Assembly (NCBI RefSeq): GCF_954871325.1
Contig: NC_088775.1
Location: 10,827,561-10,891,560 of the forward strand
DNA length: 64,000 nt
DNA from: Gordionus sp. m RMFG-2023
Lineage: Eukaryota; Nematomorpha; Gordioida; Chordodea; Parachordodidae
Direction of reading: 5' to 3'
Positions 1 through 12,930 of this stretch are shown piece by piece. Every line of letters starts with the position of its first letter. Position 1 is the first letter of the stretch. A model generated the notes under the pieces. The model had not been told where the DNA came from. It saw only the letters and a program-made list of their open reading frames with translations, and did no database searches. A program made the translations under genes and the position numbers.

Positions 1-558
1 AATATTTGTTAGCTAAAAAAGACAATCATTTTGAAAATTTTTGTTAAAAAAAATTTAAAGTGACGGCAATGATTTATACTAGGTTGTTCATATTCTTGAT
101 ATAGCCTTTTTTAACTCTTTCAGATGCGAAAAAAAATGTCAGGATCTCCTAGCTATACCAGAAAGCGTAGCGATTTTTTTTTAATAGGATGATTATATAA
201 AGGGGAACGTTGTTTTTACACCTCCATCTTATTTATCCTGTTTTAAATATCTAAATTAATAATTGTATAGCTTTTTTTAAAACATAATCTGTTTTTAAAA
301 TTTATATTTTTTAAGTATAAAAAATGAGATGTTGGACTCATTCCTGTCTCTAATATAAATACTAGAGATGACTCGTATAGTGAATTAAGAATGATTTAAA
401 ATATTTTTTATTTCCTACAATAAAAATAATCTAAATTTTATATTATATCTGAAAGGTTAAAACATTTAACAATAATACTTATCCAAGTCTATTTCTACAC
501 TGTGAGTGTGACATTCTTATTCGCTTTTCTTACATAAACAAATTTCCCTTAAAAAATT
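1..558. other. AT-rich, no gene seen
   Basis: I see no exon or recognisable element here. Earlier exons of adenosine kinase should lie upstream of position 1143, but I could not place one here with confidence. Confidence 0.5.
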
Positions 559-721
559 TTGAGGGTTAAACGGCTCGCTTTTTTAAAACGGCTAACCCAT
601 TAGCTAAAATATATTTCGTAAGTCTGGATATTTTGCACATTGAAGGCAACATCTATTAACTATATTTCGAGGCTTACCCAATATTTTTGGCTAAAAGGCG
701 ATACTATTTGAAATTATCGGC
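559..721. repeat. Degenerate hAT-type MITE (TAGTGTTG family)
   Basis: The stretch carries the family's landmarks: a left arm with GTTAAACGGCTCG and GGCTAAC, a core with a cggctta-like motif, and a right arm with GGCTAAAA. It is a worn, shortened copy of the 223-bp elements at 28665 and 40717. No target duplication is readable. Confidence 0.6.
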
Positions 722-1142
722 ATTTTTTTTTGTCAAAAAATAATTTCATTGTGAATCTATTTCATGCCTTGAATTCAATATCCACCGTAATTTTGCAAGC
801 TACCAATATTAAAATTCTTAGATTTAACATTCCGAACAGCATTTTTACACAAGCTAACTCCATGCGCATCACCTTGGAAGGAACATCTTATCCAATATTT
901 AGCGATTTTATTAATCACCTTTTCCTGATACCAAATTTATTGCCTTTTGTCCCCTACTAAGGTTTATTAAATAAATTTCTATTGTTTTGTTTTAAATATT
1001 ATATAACACTAAATAATTATATAAATTTATTTGTCTTGTATTCACAATTCGTAATATTATCCATCCAAATTTTAATAAACATAAGATAATTTTAAAAATA
1101 TTTTTTCATATCTTAAAATTAAAAAGGGATTTTTTCTGGCAG

Positions 1143-4100
1143 TGTGCCCCACATCGATTTTACAAGTGGCTCAGCATGCTTTACAACACAACAAACTTTT
1201 TATGATGAATCTTTCCGCTAAGTATCTTTGTGAATGTTACAAAGAACCTATGATGATGGCTTTTCCTTACATTGATATTCTTTTCGGCAACGAATCCGTA
1301 ATAATTATTTTCCAAACACTATATTCTTTTTTATTTTTTAAAAATATATTATTATTTTTTTAAAAATATATATTATTTTTTTAAAATAATATATTATTTT
1401 TTTTAAATATATATTATTTTATAGGAAGTTAGATCTTTTGCCGTAGAGCACCATATCTTGGAAGTAAATATATTTTTTTTATATACAAAATTCAGACGAT
1501 ACATACTATTATATACGATTATGGTCAAACTCAATAAATTATTTTTGATCACATGATCCAATTTGACAAATTATTAATAAAAATAATTAGATTTTATTAA
1601 AAAAAATTTCATATGTCTAAACCATGATCTATATCTCTAACCTTTAATCCTTCATACTTGATTAACTTGAAATTATTTCATTCATAAAAAAAATTCCTTG
1701 AGTTGGGTTATGATTATTTTATAACTCCTGAAATATAATCCCGCAAAAAAAACAAGTATTTTAAAAGCGCACCATAAATGATTTAAGTCTTAAAGATTTA
1801 GTAAAAACTAGGATCAATGAAGCCATAATTCCGGAAAGAAAAGAAAGATTGCTAATTCATTAATTCTTAATGTATATGTCTCCATTTTTTATTTTAACCA
1901 TTTAGGAAGATCTGAAAACAGTTGCTTTGAAAATTAGCCAGTTCCCCAAAAAGAACAATAACAGAAGTAGATTGGTAATAGTGACTCGCGATATGAATCC
2001 CACGATTTTGGCTTCTGGTATATAGTACTATATTTTGGGATTATTAATTGTTTAAAACAAATGATAGAGGGGTTCTAATTTATATGGAGTATCGTTATTT
2101 TAAATATAAAAACAGAAAAAAAACATGCTTTTAATGAAATATTTTCTTATAAAAAAATGAGCGAGCTGTATAATAATTGTGTTAATGAATTTCAGCAAAA
2201 TAAAAATTTGCAATAAAATAATGGTAATTATTTCCCATAATATTATAGAAATAAAAAAAAACGTTTCCAGTAAAATCTTGTCGTATTATTTCCCTCAGAA
2301 AAATTCGCTACCTCTATTCTATGTTCAGTTTTTTTGTTCCTTAAAATGTTAATATTATTTTTGTAAAAAAAAAAATTTTATAAGTAAAAATTTTAATTTT
2401 TTTGTATAAAAAAATATCTCAAAATTTTATAAGTAAAAATTTAAATTTTTTAGATATAAAAAAATATCTCAAAATTTTTTCAAACTCAACTTTTTACTCT
2501 ACTTAAGCTCTAATCTATTTTTGATATAACTTGTTCTCCGATTTTTGTTTTATGTTTGTTCATTACATATTTTTTTTAATATCTAAATTAGTGTGGTAAG
2601 ATAAAGCTAAACCCTTATTATTTAAATAATTTTACTTATGAAAATAAAATAAAGAAATATTTATTCACCCTACCCATTTGTCTTAGCAGGCAATTTAAAA
2701 AATGCACGAACTCGCGCATTTTGTAAAAATATCCTTTTTTATTGATGCGCAACGAATATTTGTCAACATTTACGTCTGTTGATATTATTTACAAAAATGC
2801 GAATATAAGATGCCACGAATATGCATATTTTTAATTTGCTAGCGAAGAAAAAGGCAGAAAAATACCAGGGTAGGACAATAATAAATGTTCATACACTTTA
2901 TTAGATTATATATAATCGGTGTTATTAAGTTAGACACACTACTTTACAAAACTTATAAACTAGCCCCATTTGCAAGTAGTGATGCAAAATCGCTTCTTAT
3001 GAGCTGATTTTTAAAAACTTAGTATTTTATCGAGAAAAATATTATGCAAGCCTCTGGATTTTTCATAGATGACCTAAAGGTTTAAACATCTATTAGGGAA
3101 ATCTCAAGGTTTAGGCAATATTTTTCTGGCTAAAATAATTGAGTTATTCTTTTTTTAAATCGGCTTAAATGTAGCGATTTTGGATCAGCTGCAAGGTTTA
3201 ATTTTTTATAAATATAATTAAGCTTAAAATTTCTTCAATACAATTTAATGTATATAATCTCCATTATCAAAACATGATCGTTTTCATACTATCTTAATGA
3301 ATTTAAATTTAAGGAGACTATATAATGTAATGTTAATTTTTTGCAATCAACCATTATCGAACTCGGAACATCCGTAAAAGCCATTTATTATATATATATA
3401 TTGCTTTTCTCGAAATTTTTTTTAACTTTTAACAATAAAATAATATTCATGCATCTTAATATAGATATTTAAATTAAGGTTTTCATTCGGCTATTTCAAC
3501 TATAGTTTTAAAATTGAAAGCTGGACATAATATTTATGTAACATACTTATTTCAATCATTTAGCTTACATTGAATAAAAATTTATGATATATCCATTACT
3601 ATCATCTGCATATTGATGGTACTAAACATATAATTTGCTAACATATTTAATTTTAATACAATAATAATTTCCTTTCTAAGTGTCAATAAAAAAATAAGGA
3701 CTGAGTTCTCAACTGATAGCCTTATCATCTTTTCATAGAGTGGTCTTAGAGTTTTTTTATATATATAAAGAATTATATTTATATTAGCAGATAACCTGTC
3801 AGGAATGATAAGGAATAATATATTTCTCCTTTATTTGATGGTGGTTATGTATGAATCAGAAATAATTTATGAGGTGTGATTCAGAAATTTATCTTTGTTT
3901 TGATGAGAGCTTATTTAAATTTTTTATAGTATATATATATTTTTATAGTACATTCAATATGAACAAATAATTGAACATATATAAATCAGTGGTTGGCCAA
4001 TGACAAAATTTCAGGCCTGGCGCAGTGAGAATTTAGTTAATGCCAAACCAAATTTTTGTATAGCCCAGGCCAGTTTCAATTTTTTACTAAAGTTGTCTAG

Positions 4101-7100
4101 CCTAGCACAATTTATAAGTTTTTTTTTTAAATACAAGCCTAAACTAAAATATATGTTGTTAAACCTAAATAAACTAATTATGATCTTGTGGAGTAGTTAA
4201 ATTAAAAACACTATATTTTATTCATCAAATAGATATATATAAAAAATTTGCATAGCCTGGCCACTTAATTTTTTTGTCTAGCCTGCCGAAATGTGAATAT
4301 ACATAATATCTAAGAATGTCTTTATGTGCACAATATAAGATTATTATTATATGCATTTTAATACATTGTAATTTATAACCAATCTTGCTAGGTAAAGAGT
4401 ACAAAACCTATGTTTGTTTAATAAGCCCGGGTAAACAGACTAACTCGTATTCTAATTTTTTTAATATATCCAGGCCAGGTCTAAAAAAAAAATTTCTCTA
4501 TATTTTAAACCGTTATTAGCTATAGAAATTAAAAATAAATTTTAAAAAAATACGACAGAGCCAAAAAAAAAATTTTTTTTAAATATGGGCCAGGCTGAAC
4601 CCTGAAAATATAAAACCCATGCTGGGTCGATAAATTTTTTTTTAAGGAAAATTAAAATTACTAAATATATGTATCCTTTAGATATTTTATTAAAATAATG
4701 GAAAATTTTAAAATAACCCTTCATCTAAATAAATTTGTAGTAATACCGACTACTATTTATAAACAATACGACTACTAATTTATATTTCAATTTATTTCAA
4801 ACATCAAATTTATATTTATTAATTTTCGAATATTCTATTCTATTTTTATATATAATATCTATAAATAATATTTTATTAATTTATTACATTTCCTTCAAAC
4901 ATTTTAAAGTTAGATTTCTTCAATAAACCTCTTTGTAGGTTTACGGTTTCTTGATGAACAACGTAATGTGGTATTTGTGTTTGTATTTGCTTCATTCACT
5001 GGCACAACCATTTCTGTAACTTTCAAAGAACTTTCATGATTTGGGATAACTAAACGATTTCTTAACTGATCTGCATGCTTCCGTAATGTTTTCCCGGAAG
5101 ATTCAACAATATAAGAATAAAGTCCTATTCTTTCTTTAATTACTCCCTCTCTCCAACCATTGTTATTTTCATTATTTAACCATACAGGTTGTGAGATTTC
5201 AAATTCTCTTTCCTTTGAATTTAAATCATGATGAAGGCTTTGTCTATCACTGGCCTTTACTATTTCGTGTTCGGCATTTGGTCGGATCCAATCCAGACTT
5301 GTTTTCAATTGCCTCCCAAACATAATTTTAGCAGGAGATCTCCCTGTGGAGCTATGCTCTCCCAATCGGTAGGTTGTTAAAACCTGTGTCATAGCTTATA
5401 CGGGATCGCTAATTGAATCTCTCGTCACATAATACCGACCTTTCAAAGTTCGTACTGTACGTTCAGCTAATCTATTAGTTTTTGGATGATAGGGTGCCGA
5501 ACGTATATGACGTATGTTATTTAAATCACAATACCTACGGAATTCCCCAGATAAGAATTGTGGTCCATTGTTTGACACAATGTACTTGGGTATTCCAAAC
5601 CTAGCAAACCATTTTTTTAGTCGTTTTATCATATCATCAGCAGAGGTATTCTGCATTAGATCAACTTCTAACCATTTGGAGTAGGAATCGACACCAATTA
5701 GCCAATATCGCGAATCTACTGGTCTAGCAAAATCAATATGGATTCGCTCCCAAGATTTTTTCCCAACAGTCCAAGAATATAGAGGTACTTCTTGAATACT
5801 AGGTCTATTTTTCTGGCATCCAGAACATATTTTGATAAAATTTTCTATATCAACATCACATCTGGGCCACCAGCAATACAATCTAAAAATAGATTTCATT
5901 ACATTTTCCCCAAGATGTCACCGGTGAATCATTCCTAACACTGCATTTCTTTTATTAGGAATAACCAATCTCCCATTCCATTCTATAATATCACGATTGA
6001 CAGAAAGCTCTTCCCGTCGATTATAAAAATTAACAATTTCTTTATCTTTATGACGATCAAAGTTTCGCCAACTTTGCTGAATATGTATTGCTACTTTTTT
6101 AATATTAAATCTTGCTTCGACTCTTTTCGTATAATATTTTCTGACAGTTGCATATCATCCAAATTAATACTTCGAATATCCAAAGCATGTTTAGAATCTT
6201 GATTCTCTTCCGAAATTTCTTGGTGTTTATTAATCAAATCTTGAATTCTAGAATCTAGTGTTATGCAACATTTTTCTTTTTCAATATTGTTGACCAAATT
6301 GCGTACTTGTTTAATCATAACCTAGGCATTTCTCAATTGAATGCTATAATCCATGGTAATCCGAAATAAAATAGGAAAATTTCTGATTCATGAGAAATTT
6401 ATTATTCATCCATGATGGGGGTAGGAGAAATTTTTTGGGGGTTATCTATTAAATCTTGAGATGAAATAGGACAAAATTTATTGCTGTAAAAATTAATACT
6501 TTTATTATGGAATTATTATATACAATTCATCGACCAAATCTATATATTGCAAACAATCATACACATTTTTTCCAAATAAACTATCCTTTTAAATGTAATT
6601 TAAGGTTTAGATATTTCAGCAAGCTCATAATGCCATAATAATTAATTCATTGTAAATAATGGAGGTTTTAATTGAATTTATTATCTAAAAAATAAATTCT
6701 TTATATTCACAAAATATCGATAGTTGATAGTAGAGATAGATTAATTTAAGTTATCCTTTATAAATTCTTTGAAAAGAGTATCAATAAATTAAATAGGTGA
6801 AAATAATAATAAAGCGGTAATTTTTTAGGGGGGTAGGCAAAGGTTTTTGAAGGGGGTTTGCATCCAGTGAAAATCCTGTCATGTAGACGCTGTCAGCTAG
6901 TAATATATTTATTTTGCATTATTCTTGCCATATTTATTTTGTTTTAAAACATTTACTCAAAAATAAAAAAAAATTGAGGGATTTTGATCCTGGAATTTTC
7001 TGAAAATGCTCACAGGATTTTTGAAAAAATTGTATGAAAAATTCCAAATAATTTATAAGTAAATATTTTGTGATTTTTATGCATAAGAAATCGATCACGA

Positions 7101-7708
7101 ATTTTTGTAAAAAAAAAATCTTAATTGATCTTCCAAGATTTTTGTTCAAAATTTTGAGCGAAAAATTCTTAAAATGCGCATTTGACGATTTTTGTTAAAC
7201 CCAGTTTTTAAAAGTAATATCTGCCTATTAATTAACCTTACTAAAAATAATTTTTAACTTAGCTAGTCTAATCCTAAATCATCTTTATTTATTATTTGCG
7301 TAGATAATATACTTGAAGAATATCCGGTATATCCTATTGACCAAAAAAACATTGTTGACACAAATGGTGCTGGTGATGCATTTGTTGGAGGTATTATGTT
7401 TTTTAATTATAAATTTTTTTAAGCTAAAATTGAATTTATAACTTAAGACTACATATCTCTTTTCCCTCATAAAAAAATGTAAGTTTTAGTCTATAGAAAT
7501 AATTATAAAAAAACTAATACATATCATTAATTTACAAAAACAATCATGTTTAGGTTATTTATCCCAACTTATTCAAGGGAAAGGATATGAAGAATGCCTA
7601 GACTATGCTCATAAGGCTGCCTACATTATCATTCACAGGTCTGGTTGTACTTTTCCAGAAAATATGAAATTCGATGACGCCCTAGACCAAATAAAACGCT
7701 CAGAATAA
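1143..7708 (+). CDS. ADK: Adenosine kinase, 3' five exons (partial)
   Basis: Adenosine kinase phosphorylates adenosine to AMP with ATP (PfkB/ribokinase family, cytosol or nucleus). Five exons can be read: 1143-1297, 1425-1463, 1906-2017, 7304-7390 and 7554-7708, all with GT/AG borders and matching phases. Exon 1 gives LQVAQHA, MMNLSAKYL, PYIDILFGNES. Exon 2 is only 39 bp (EVRSFAVEHHILE). Exon 3 gives RLVIVTRDMNPTILAS. Exon 4 holds the family's anion-hole and catalytic-base motif, DTNGAGDAFVGG. Exon 5 gives RSGCTFPE and ends in TAA. These follow the animal enzyme in order, and about 180 of some 345 residues are visible. The N-terminal half, with the adenosine-binding GGSTQN region, was not found and probably lies upstream of the window. 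The 5.3-kb intron 2018-7303 holds a hAT MITE, GGCC-rich repeats and an antisense Gypsy fossil. AATAAAG at about 7784 may be the poly(A) signal. Confidence 0.92.
2371..2478. repeat. Imperfect tandem duplication, AT-rich
   Basis: A unit of about 55 bp containing TTTTATAAGTAAAAATTT and AAAAAAATATCTC occurs twice in a row inside the adenosine kinase intron. It looks like simple local duplication. Confidence 0.7.
2977..3186. repeat. Degenerate hAT-type MITE (TAGTGTTG family)
   Basis: It starts TAGTGATG and continues with GAGCTGATTTTTAAAAACT. The core has ATTATGCAAGCC and TAGGCAATATTTTTCTGGC, and the right arm ends near GTAGCGATTTTGG. Layout and length match the 223-bp family. It lies in the adenosine kinase intron. 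Confidence 0.6.
3990..4640. repeat. GGCC-rich hAT-like MITE remnants
   Basis: Short GC-rich blocks (CAGGCCTGGCG, CCCAGGCCAG, GCCTGGCCAC, GCCCGGGT, GGGCCAGGCTG) alternate with runs of A or T. The same texture occurs at 17863, 23568, 36790 and 51932, where 8-bp target duplications show hAT origin. Borders of individual copies are not clear, and open frames across them are not genes. Confidence 0.45.
4641..4904. other. AT-rich intron sequence
   Basis: Intron sequence of adenosine kinase; nothing recognisable. Confidence 0.4.
4905..6330 (-). mobile_element. Ty3/Gypsy LTR-retrotransposon fossil (integrase end)
   Basis: An antisense fragment of a Ty3/Gypsy pol gene lies in the long adenosine kinase intron. 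The parts visible are the spacer upstream of integrase, the integrase zinc-binding and catalytic core regions, and the integrase C-terminal region. Protease, reverse transcriptase, gag and LTRs were not found next to it. It is broken, with a few disruptions, and clearly incomplete. The pol similarity is still easy to see, so I infer moderate rather than great age. Confidence 0.85.
6414..6893. repeat. Unclassified dispersed repeat, copy A
   Basis: About 480 bp that recurs at 12931-13359. Shared blocks include GGGGGTAGG at one end, TCATCGACCAAATCTATATA in the middle, and CCTGTCATGTAGACGCTGT at the other end. Copy A has about 70 bp in the middle that copy B lacks. I see no coding capacity, inverted ends or clear target duplication, so the class is unknown. 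Confidence 0.8.
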
Positions 7709-8117
7709 TTGGATAATTTATTTTCACGCCTATTACCAACAAAATAATTAACTAATGTTATTTATCAAATTTATATATAGTGAATAAAGTTTTTTATAAC
7801 ATTAGTTTATATATATTTAAATAATGGGTTTAAATGGCTATTTTTATAACAATTAATAAAATTCAGGATTTATTGTAATTTTATTGAATTGAACTCGTGC
7901 TGCCTGATAAAAATTTGCCCATAAAATCTTTTGGTTTAGGATTTTCTGTATATTTAAAATAATTCATAACATGGCATCCTTGTTTCCACAAATTAAGCAA
8001 ATCTGCTAGATCATTTTCTCCCTATGTTATTTTAAATTTTCAAAAAAAGAAATATTATTTTTAACCAGTTTCGATAGTGTGACCAATATTTTGTATTATG
8101 TAATATTAAGTTGGCCC
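7709..8117. other. Adenosine kinase 3' flank
   Basis: AT-rich sequence after the stop codon, with AATAAAG near 7784 as a possible poly(A) signal. No other feature seen. Confidence 0.4.
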
Positions 8118-8305
8118 AATTGGTTGTTAAACGACCCTGATTTTAGCCAAAATAATATTATGTAAGCCTCAAGATTTGGGAAATAGAAGTCTAAACTCTT
8201 CTGCCATCTATGAACAAAATTTCCGCTTACATAATATTATTTGCTAAAATCTTAATTGGGTCTTTTTTTAAAAATTGACCCAAATCGGGCCGGTTAAACA
8301 TTGGC
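8118..8305. repeat. hAT-type MITE (TAGTGTTG family), diverged
   Basis: It begins TGGTTGTTAAACGACCC, has the shared core (ATTATGTAAGCCTCAAGATT, TTCTGCCATCTATGA), and ends GGGCCGGTTAAAC. It lies immediately left of the hAT element that starts at 8315. Confidence 0.7.
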
Positions 8306-8314
8306 ACTGACAAG

Positions 8315-9675
8315 TAGGAATGTAAGACAGGGGAAATTTTCCATATTTCTGGAAATTTCCCCTATAGTTTCCCTAATTTTTATAATAGGTTTTTTTGCCT
8401 AAATCAACATGATTTTTATAATATTAACAGTTTCCCAATTTTGAAAATGATCTTATGATAAAATAAATACGATTTTTATTAGATTTTATAAAATCATTTT
8501 TTCCTCGTGGTTCATATCATAAATTATAATTGTGTTTTGTTTTTGAATTATGTCAATTTCCCTATTTACATTTGCAAAATTTTAGAAGATACTTGTTAAA
8601 ATTAAATAGCTAGTCTGAAAAGTATATTTATATTATAAATAAATACCAATGAAATTTATAATATGAAATTTTAAGTTATGTTAATTATCTGATGTCCCTC
8701 AAGCGTTTATTCATATCAGGGAGACATTTAACGCTTATAAAACAATATCAAATATATTGTCGCAGAGCTAGATTTTAGAAATAGAGCAGTTTATCAAAAC
8801 CGAAAAAATTTTTTTTGTCGGGACATTCATTATGCTGCTCATATATTTGACCCAAGATTTTGCGGATTTAATTTAAGAGACAATGAAGTTGCAAAGGGGT
8901 TGGATATTATTAACCGATTTTCTGGATATCTAGATTTAGATATTGCAAGAGTAATAGGAAACCTATCCAAATATTGTGCAAGGGAAGATTTTTTAAATAT
9001 AGCAAGTTTTTGGCAAGGCGCATCATTTACAGATCCAGTGAGTTGGTGGAAAGGTTAAATACTTTTATATTTCTGTAAACAATAACTTAACTCTTTTTCT
9101 AATCTTAAAATTGTGTTATTCAATATTTTATCAGGTCTATGTTGCAATCAATACATATCGACCCTAGCCATACGAATTTTATCAGTACCACCAACAAGTG
9201 CAGCATCCGAAAGAATATGGTCCTCCTTTGGAAATATTCATTCTAAATCTAGAAATAGAAATAGAATAAAAAAATTAGTTTATATAAGAGCCAATCTACA
9301 TTTTATGGGAAAGGAAATTTCTGAAAATGACAAATTGCTGGATTCCAGAATTTCAAGCTCTGATCTGGAATCATTTTCATCTTCAAACGAAGATAATTAC
9401 CTATTCAAAATTAATTGTTTAAATATTATTTAGTCTATATGATATTTCAAATAAAACATGTAAAGTAATTGCAAATTAGTTGAAAATAATTTATATTTGT
9501 TTAATTATAATATTTATAATCTATATATTTTCAATAAAACATAAAAAAAATCAATATTGACCTGTAAAGTATTATAAAAAAGATAGTTTCCCGTTATTTC
9601 CCTATTTTCCCATTATTTCCCGTTTTTTCCCCAAATTTCCCCGAAATATAGTTTCCCGGGAAATTTACATCCCTA
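8315..9675 (+). mobile_element. hAT transposon, internally deleted, 8-bp target duplication
   Basis: The ends are TAGGAATGTAA and TTACATCCCTA, an 11-bp inverted repeat with one mismatch. They are flanked on both sides by CTGACAAG (8307-8314 and 9676-9683), the 8-bp duplication typical of hAT. At 1361 bp it is too short for an autonomous hAT element; only the transposase C-terminal region remains. Both sub-terminal regions are crowded with TTTCCC/GGGAAA motifs, possibly transposase-binding repeats. Confidence 0.93.
8828..9433 (+). pseudogene. hAT transposase C-terminal part, with a short intron
   Basis: An open stretch ending at 9053 reads HYAAHIFDPRFCGF... to SWWKG. A GT/AG intron (9054-9134, 81 bp) leads in phase to a second exon ending at 9433. 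The second exon has LSVPPTSAASERIWSSFG followed by RNRNRIKKLVYIRANLHF, the hAT dimerisation region. The DNA-binding BED finger and most of the catalytic RNase H-like fold are gone, so the protein cannot be functional. Confidence 0.85.
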
Positions 9676-9683
9676 CTGACAAG

Positions 9684-11879
9684 TGAGTTTGAAAATATGA
9701 TTGTCTAAAATTTTATATTGATATCCATATTAAAATTTTTGCTTTCCTTGCCTTTAAATTGATAAAACAATCTCCTTAAATTTCTATAAAATCATCTCGG
9801 AACTTCGTTCTTCTATTTTAAAAAAGTTTACTATAGGCACATTTAATTTTTTAATATAACTTTAAAAAAATTTGTTATAAATTTTAATATAAAAAATTGA
9901 AAAACTGAACGATTCCCAGCACTTAGTATGGGTTATTCACTAACAATCGTTAACCCTTAGAACTTGAGTATAAAAAATCTTGTAAATCAATCTTATTTTC
10001 ATCACATTTTCTAAAGCTACCATATTTTACTTATTTTATGCTACCACTACTAAATTATAAAAGTATCAAAACTACAGCCAGTTATCGAGTCTCATAATTA
10101 AAAATGAAAAGATTTATTTTTATAGTAGTTTTTTTTTAAAATTATTATAATGATAGTAATTTTTTTAATTTCATTAATTGGGGATAATAAATATTGTATT
10201 TAGATCTAATTCATTTTTATATAACAATTTAAAAACCAATATTGAAATATCAGCCTAAAAATATCAGTAGTTTTTTGGAAAAAAACTGGTTTCTCTATAT
10301 TGACTGAAAAAACTGAAGGATGAACTACTAATACTAATCAGAATTACATATTGGTCCACTTATAATATTCAGTGCTTCTATCATTTTGTTCCAGCATGAT
10401 ATAATCTTATCAATTTATTTAATCCAAGAATGTGTTTTTCTATATAAATCTACCAAACTGGTTAATGATATAAAATTCGAAACTTGACTGACTTCACACT
10501 TAAAGCATATCATAGTTTTTAGTTAGCTTATAATTTGTTTTCTTTTTCTGGCTGTCAAAATTGACTGAGGAATTAATTAGTGAGGTACCAAATCTTAACC
10601 CAAGCCAAATATTTAGTACTTATATTCCAGTATGCCAATTTGTTCTTTTTTACTAATAACTTACAATTTATCAAGTTGTAATAAAAAATACTAATTAAGA
10701 ACTACTACGTTTGGTATAAGCTTTAGAATTTGTGTTTTGAAAAGCTTGGCTCACTGCATGCTTAAATGTGACATGATAGTTTGCATTTTATTTATAACTT
10801 AATTTCTTTTTTCTGTTTAGTAAGATTGAGTATTTAACAAATACTAAGCAAACCAGATATTTAATTCTCTATTTTCCTATGCAATTTTTCCTTATTTTTG
10901 TTATATAACTTTTTTCTTTAAATCATCTATTGAAAGAATTAAAATAATAATTGTAGGATTAGCCATAGTTTTGTTGCAGTCATTTTTACTTTCTAATAAC
11001 CAGATTAAAGTGCTTATATGAATAAACTGTTGGTTTAGATTAAAGAATTAGTACTTCTAATTAGTTTTAATTATGTAACTGAGGACTAAATAGAGGTTTA
11101 GGTGACAAATATTATAACCACCCATGCCCTCAATCCCCCTTTTCAATAAATCTTGGATCCCAATATTAGTAGCAAAGATTGGTTTATAATTTACAATAAA
11201 ACTAATAAATCTCATTATAATTATCCATAGATTTTAACTTATCTACTGGTACATTTATCATGAAAGCATTATTTAATTTATAATAGTTTAATTTTAAAAA
11301 GCAAATTTAACTCTATGTATAAGCATATCTATAGCTCGTATATCGGAAACGCTTTTATTTTTTGTGAATTCTTCTCGAATTTTGTTTCTGTACGCATTAT
11401 AGGTTAAAGGAAGATTTGCATATAGTTCAACTATTTTTATCACTAATTATAAGGTAAAAAATTTTAAGCATACTAATATTTGGTATTTTCCGCAGAAATC
11501 TTTTATATAAGCAAAGCACTTTTTGTCTAGACTCGTTTTTATTCTGAGAATAAACAACTCTCGATACTTTTGGAAGAATATTTGTAATTTTATTATTCAT
11601 AACCGACCATAAATGAGGTGCAGAACAGATTGAGATTCAGAATCTAAAAATTAATGCCAGTGATTGGCATTTACATCTTTTTTCATATTAGGAAAAGATA
11701 ATATAAAAAAATTTAATATGCTGATTTGTCTTATTGATATAAACACCAAATTGATAAAAAATAAATTAAGTATATTATTCAAATTTTATTATCCATAATA
11801 AAAATTATTTCACTTTGTCAATCAAAATGATTGAAATTGGAAAACTACGTTAAAAAGTCCATAAATTTCTTCACTTGGA
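9684..11879. other. Gene-free AT-rich DNA with a diffuse ~300-bp repeat
   Basis: I see no exon. From about 10350 to 11100, motifs such as AAAAGCTTGGCT, AATTAGTACTTC and ACTAATAAC recur at rough 300-bp spacing. Similar strings occur at 26380-26740 and 32090-33160. This may be an old, decayed tandem or dispersed repeat; the reading is weak. Confidence 0.3.
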
Positions 11880-12130
11880 AACAAATTAACTACTCCCATC
11901 CTCAACAGTCAAATCTCTTTATTGGATAAAATAACTCAATTATGCAACAAGGTCATTAATGGTGAGGTCCCAGATTTTGCAAGGGCCCTCTTTTTGGAGC
12001 CAAACTTGTCGCCCTAAGAAAAAATAATGGTGATATTAGGCCTATTGCTGTTAGTGCTTTATATAGGAGATTATGTTCAAAGTTAATAGCTAGCAGAATT
12101 TCTGCACAAATATCTAATATACTTCTTCCT

Positions 12131-12658
12131 TTGCCATTTAGGGTTCGTACGAGCTCAGTCTGTGAAGCAGCTGCACATATAAGGCACATTTATGCTCATA
12201 ATACTACAACTGCTCAACATCTTGTAAAAATCAATTTTACAAAAGTTTACAATAGCATTCCTAGACAAGTAATAATCTCACAATTTATAAAACATTTCCC
12301 AATTTTTACAAACTATATCCTCTCGTCTTATAAAAAACCATCACATTTGGTATTTGACCATCATATCATAACCTCTTCCGAAGGTATTCAGCAAGGTGAT
12401 CCCCTTGGCTCCATATTATTTTGCCTTGGTATCCAAGATTTGATTACTAAAATAAACAATGACTGCAGGCTACCCTTACACTTATGGCATATTGATGATG
12501 GGGTCGTCTCCAGCGAATCTGCAGAGGTGATAAAGGCTATTAATATTATTAAGACTTCTACTGACAGCCTCGGACTCGTAATTAATCAAATCAAACTGAA
12601 TAATACGATATTAATAAAATTCCGCAAAACGTTTTTGGTTTTAAGCATGTCCCCTTGA
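12131..12658 (+). pseudogene. LINE reverse transcriptase core, inactive
   Basis: This is the longest open piece of copy 1 (175 residues). RT motifs in order: FTKVYNSIPRQ (catalytic Asp replaced by Asn two residues before), EGIQQGDPLGSILF, WHIDDGVV, then LGLVINQIKLN. The same frame is open upstream from about 11995 (LVALRKNNGDIRPIAVSALYRR). The annotated ATG is therefore internal rather than a real start. Confidence 0.8.
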
Positions 12659-12930
12659 AAAATCTATCGCATTTGGGCTCTCCCATTGGTGAGGAGTCAG
12701 TGAATTCTTTTCTTAGCGATATGGACGATATCTTTAAAAATTTAAAACGCATTCTTCCTTGTCTTTCGGCTCACAAGGCCTTTTTTTAATTCGGAATTTC
12801 TTCAACATCCCTAAAATCCTTTATGCTTTACGATCGAGCCCATCAGCGTCTACATGAGCGGGAGTGGTAGGAACAGTTTGCATCCTATTTTTTTGAGGGA
12901 GTATGGGGTAAGCTGCTTTAATGGGGGTAG

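Noticed and set aside
730-960. Open frame of 76 codons upstream of adenosine kinase
   Set aside because: No match to the missing adenosine kinase N-terminus, no known domain; it follows a degenerate MITE.
6414-6893. Repeat A as an LTR of the neighbouring Gypsy fossil
   Set aside because: The second copy lies in an unrelated LINE, has no pol sequence beside it, and the ends lack the TG...CA form.
11956-12189. 77-codon minus-strand open frame
   Set aside because: Reverse strand of the LINE RT region.
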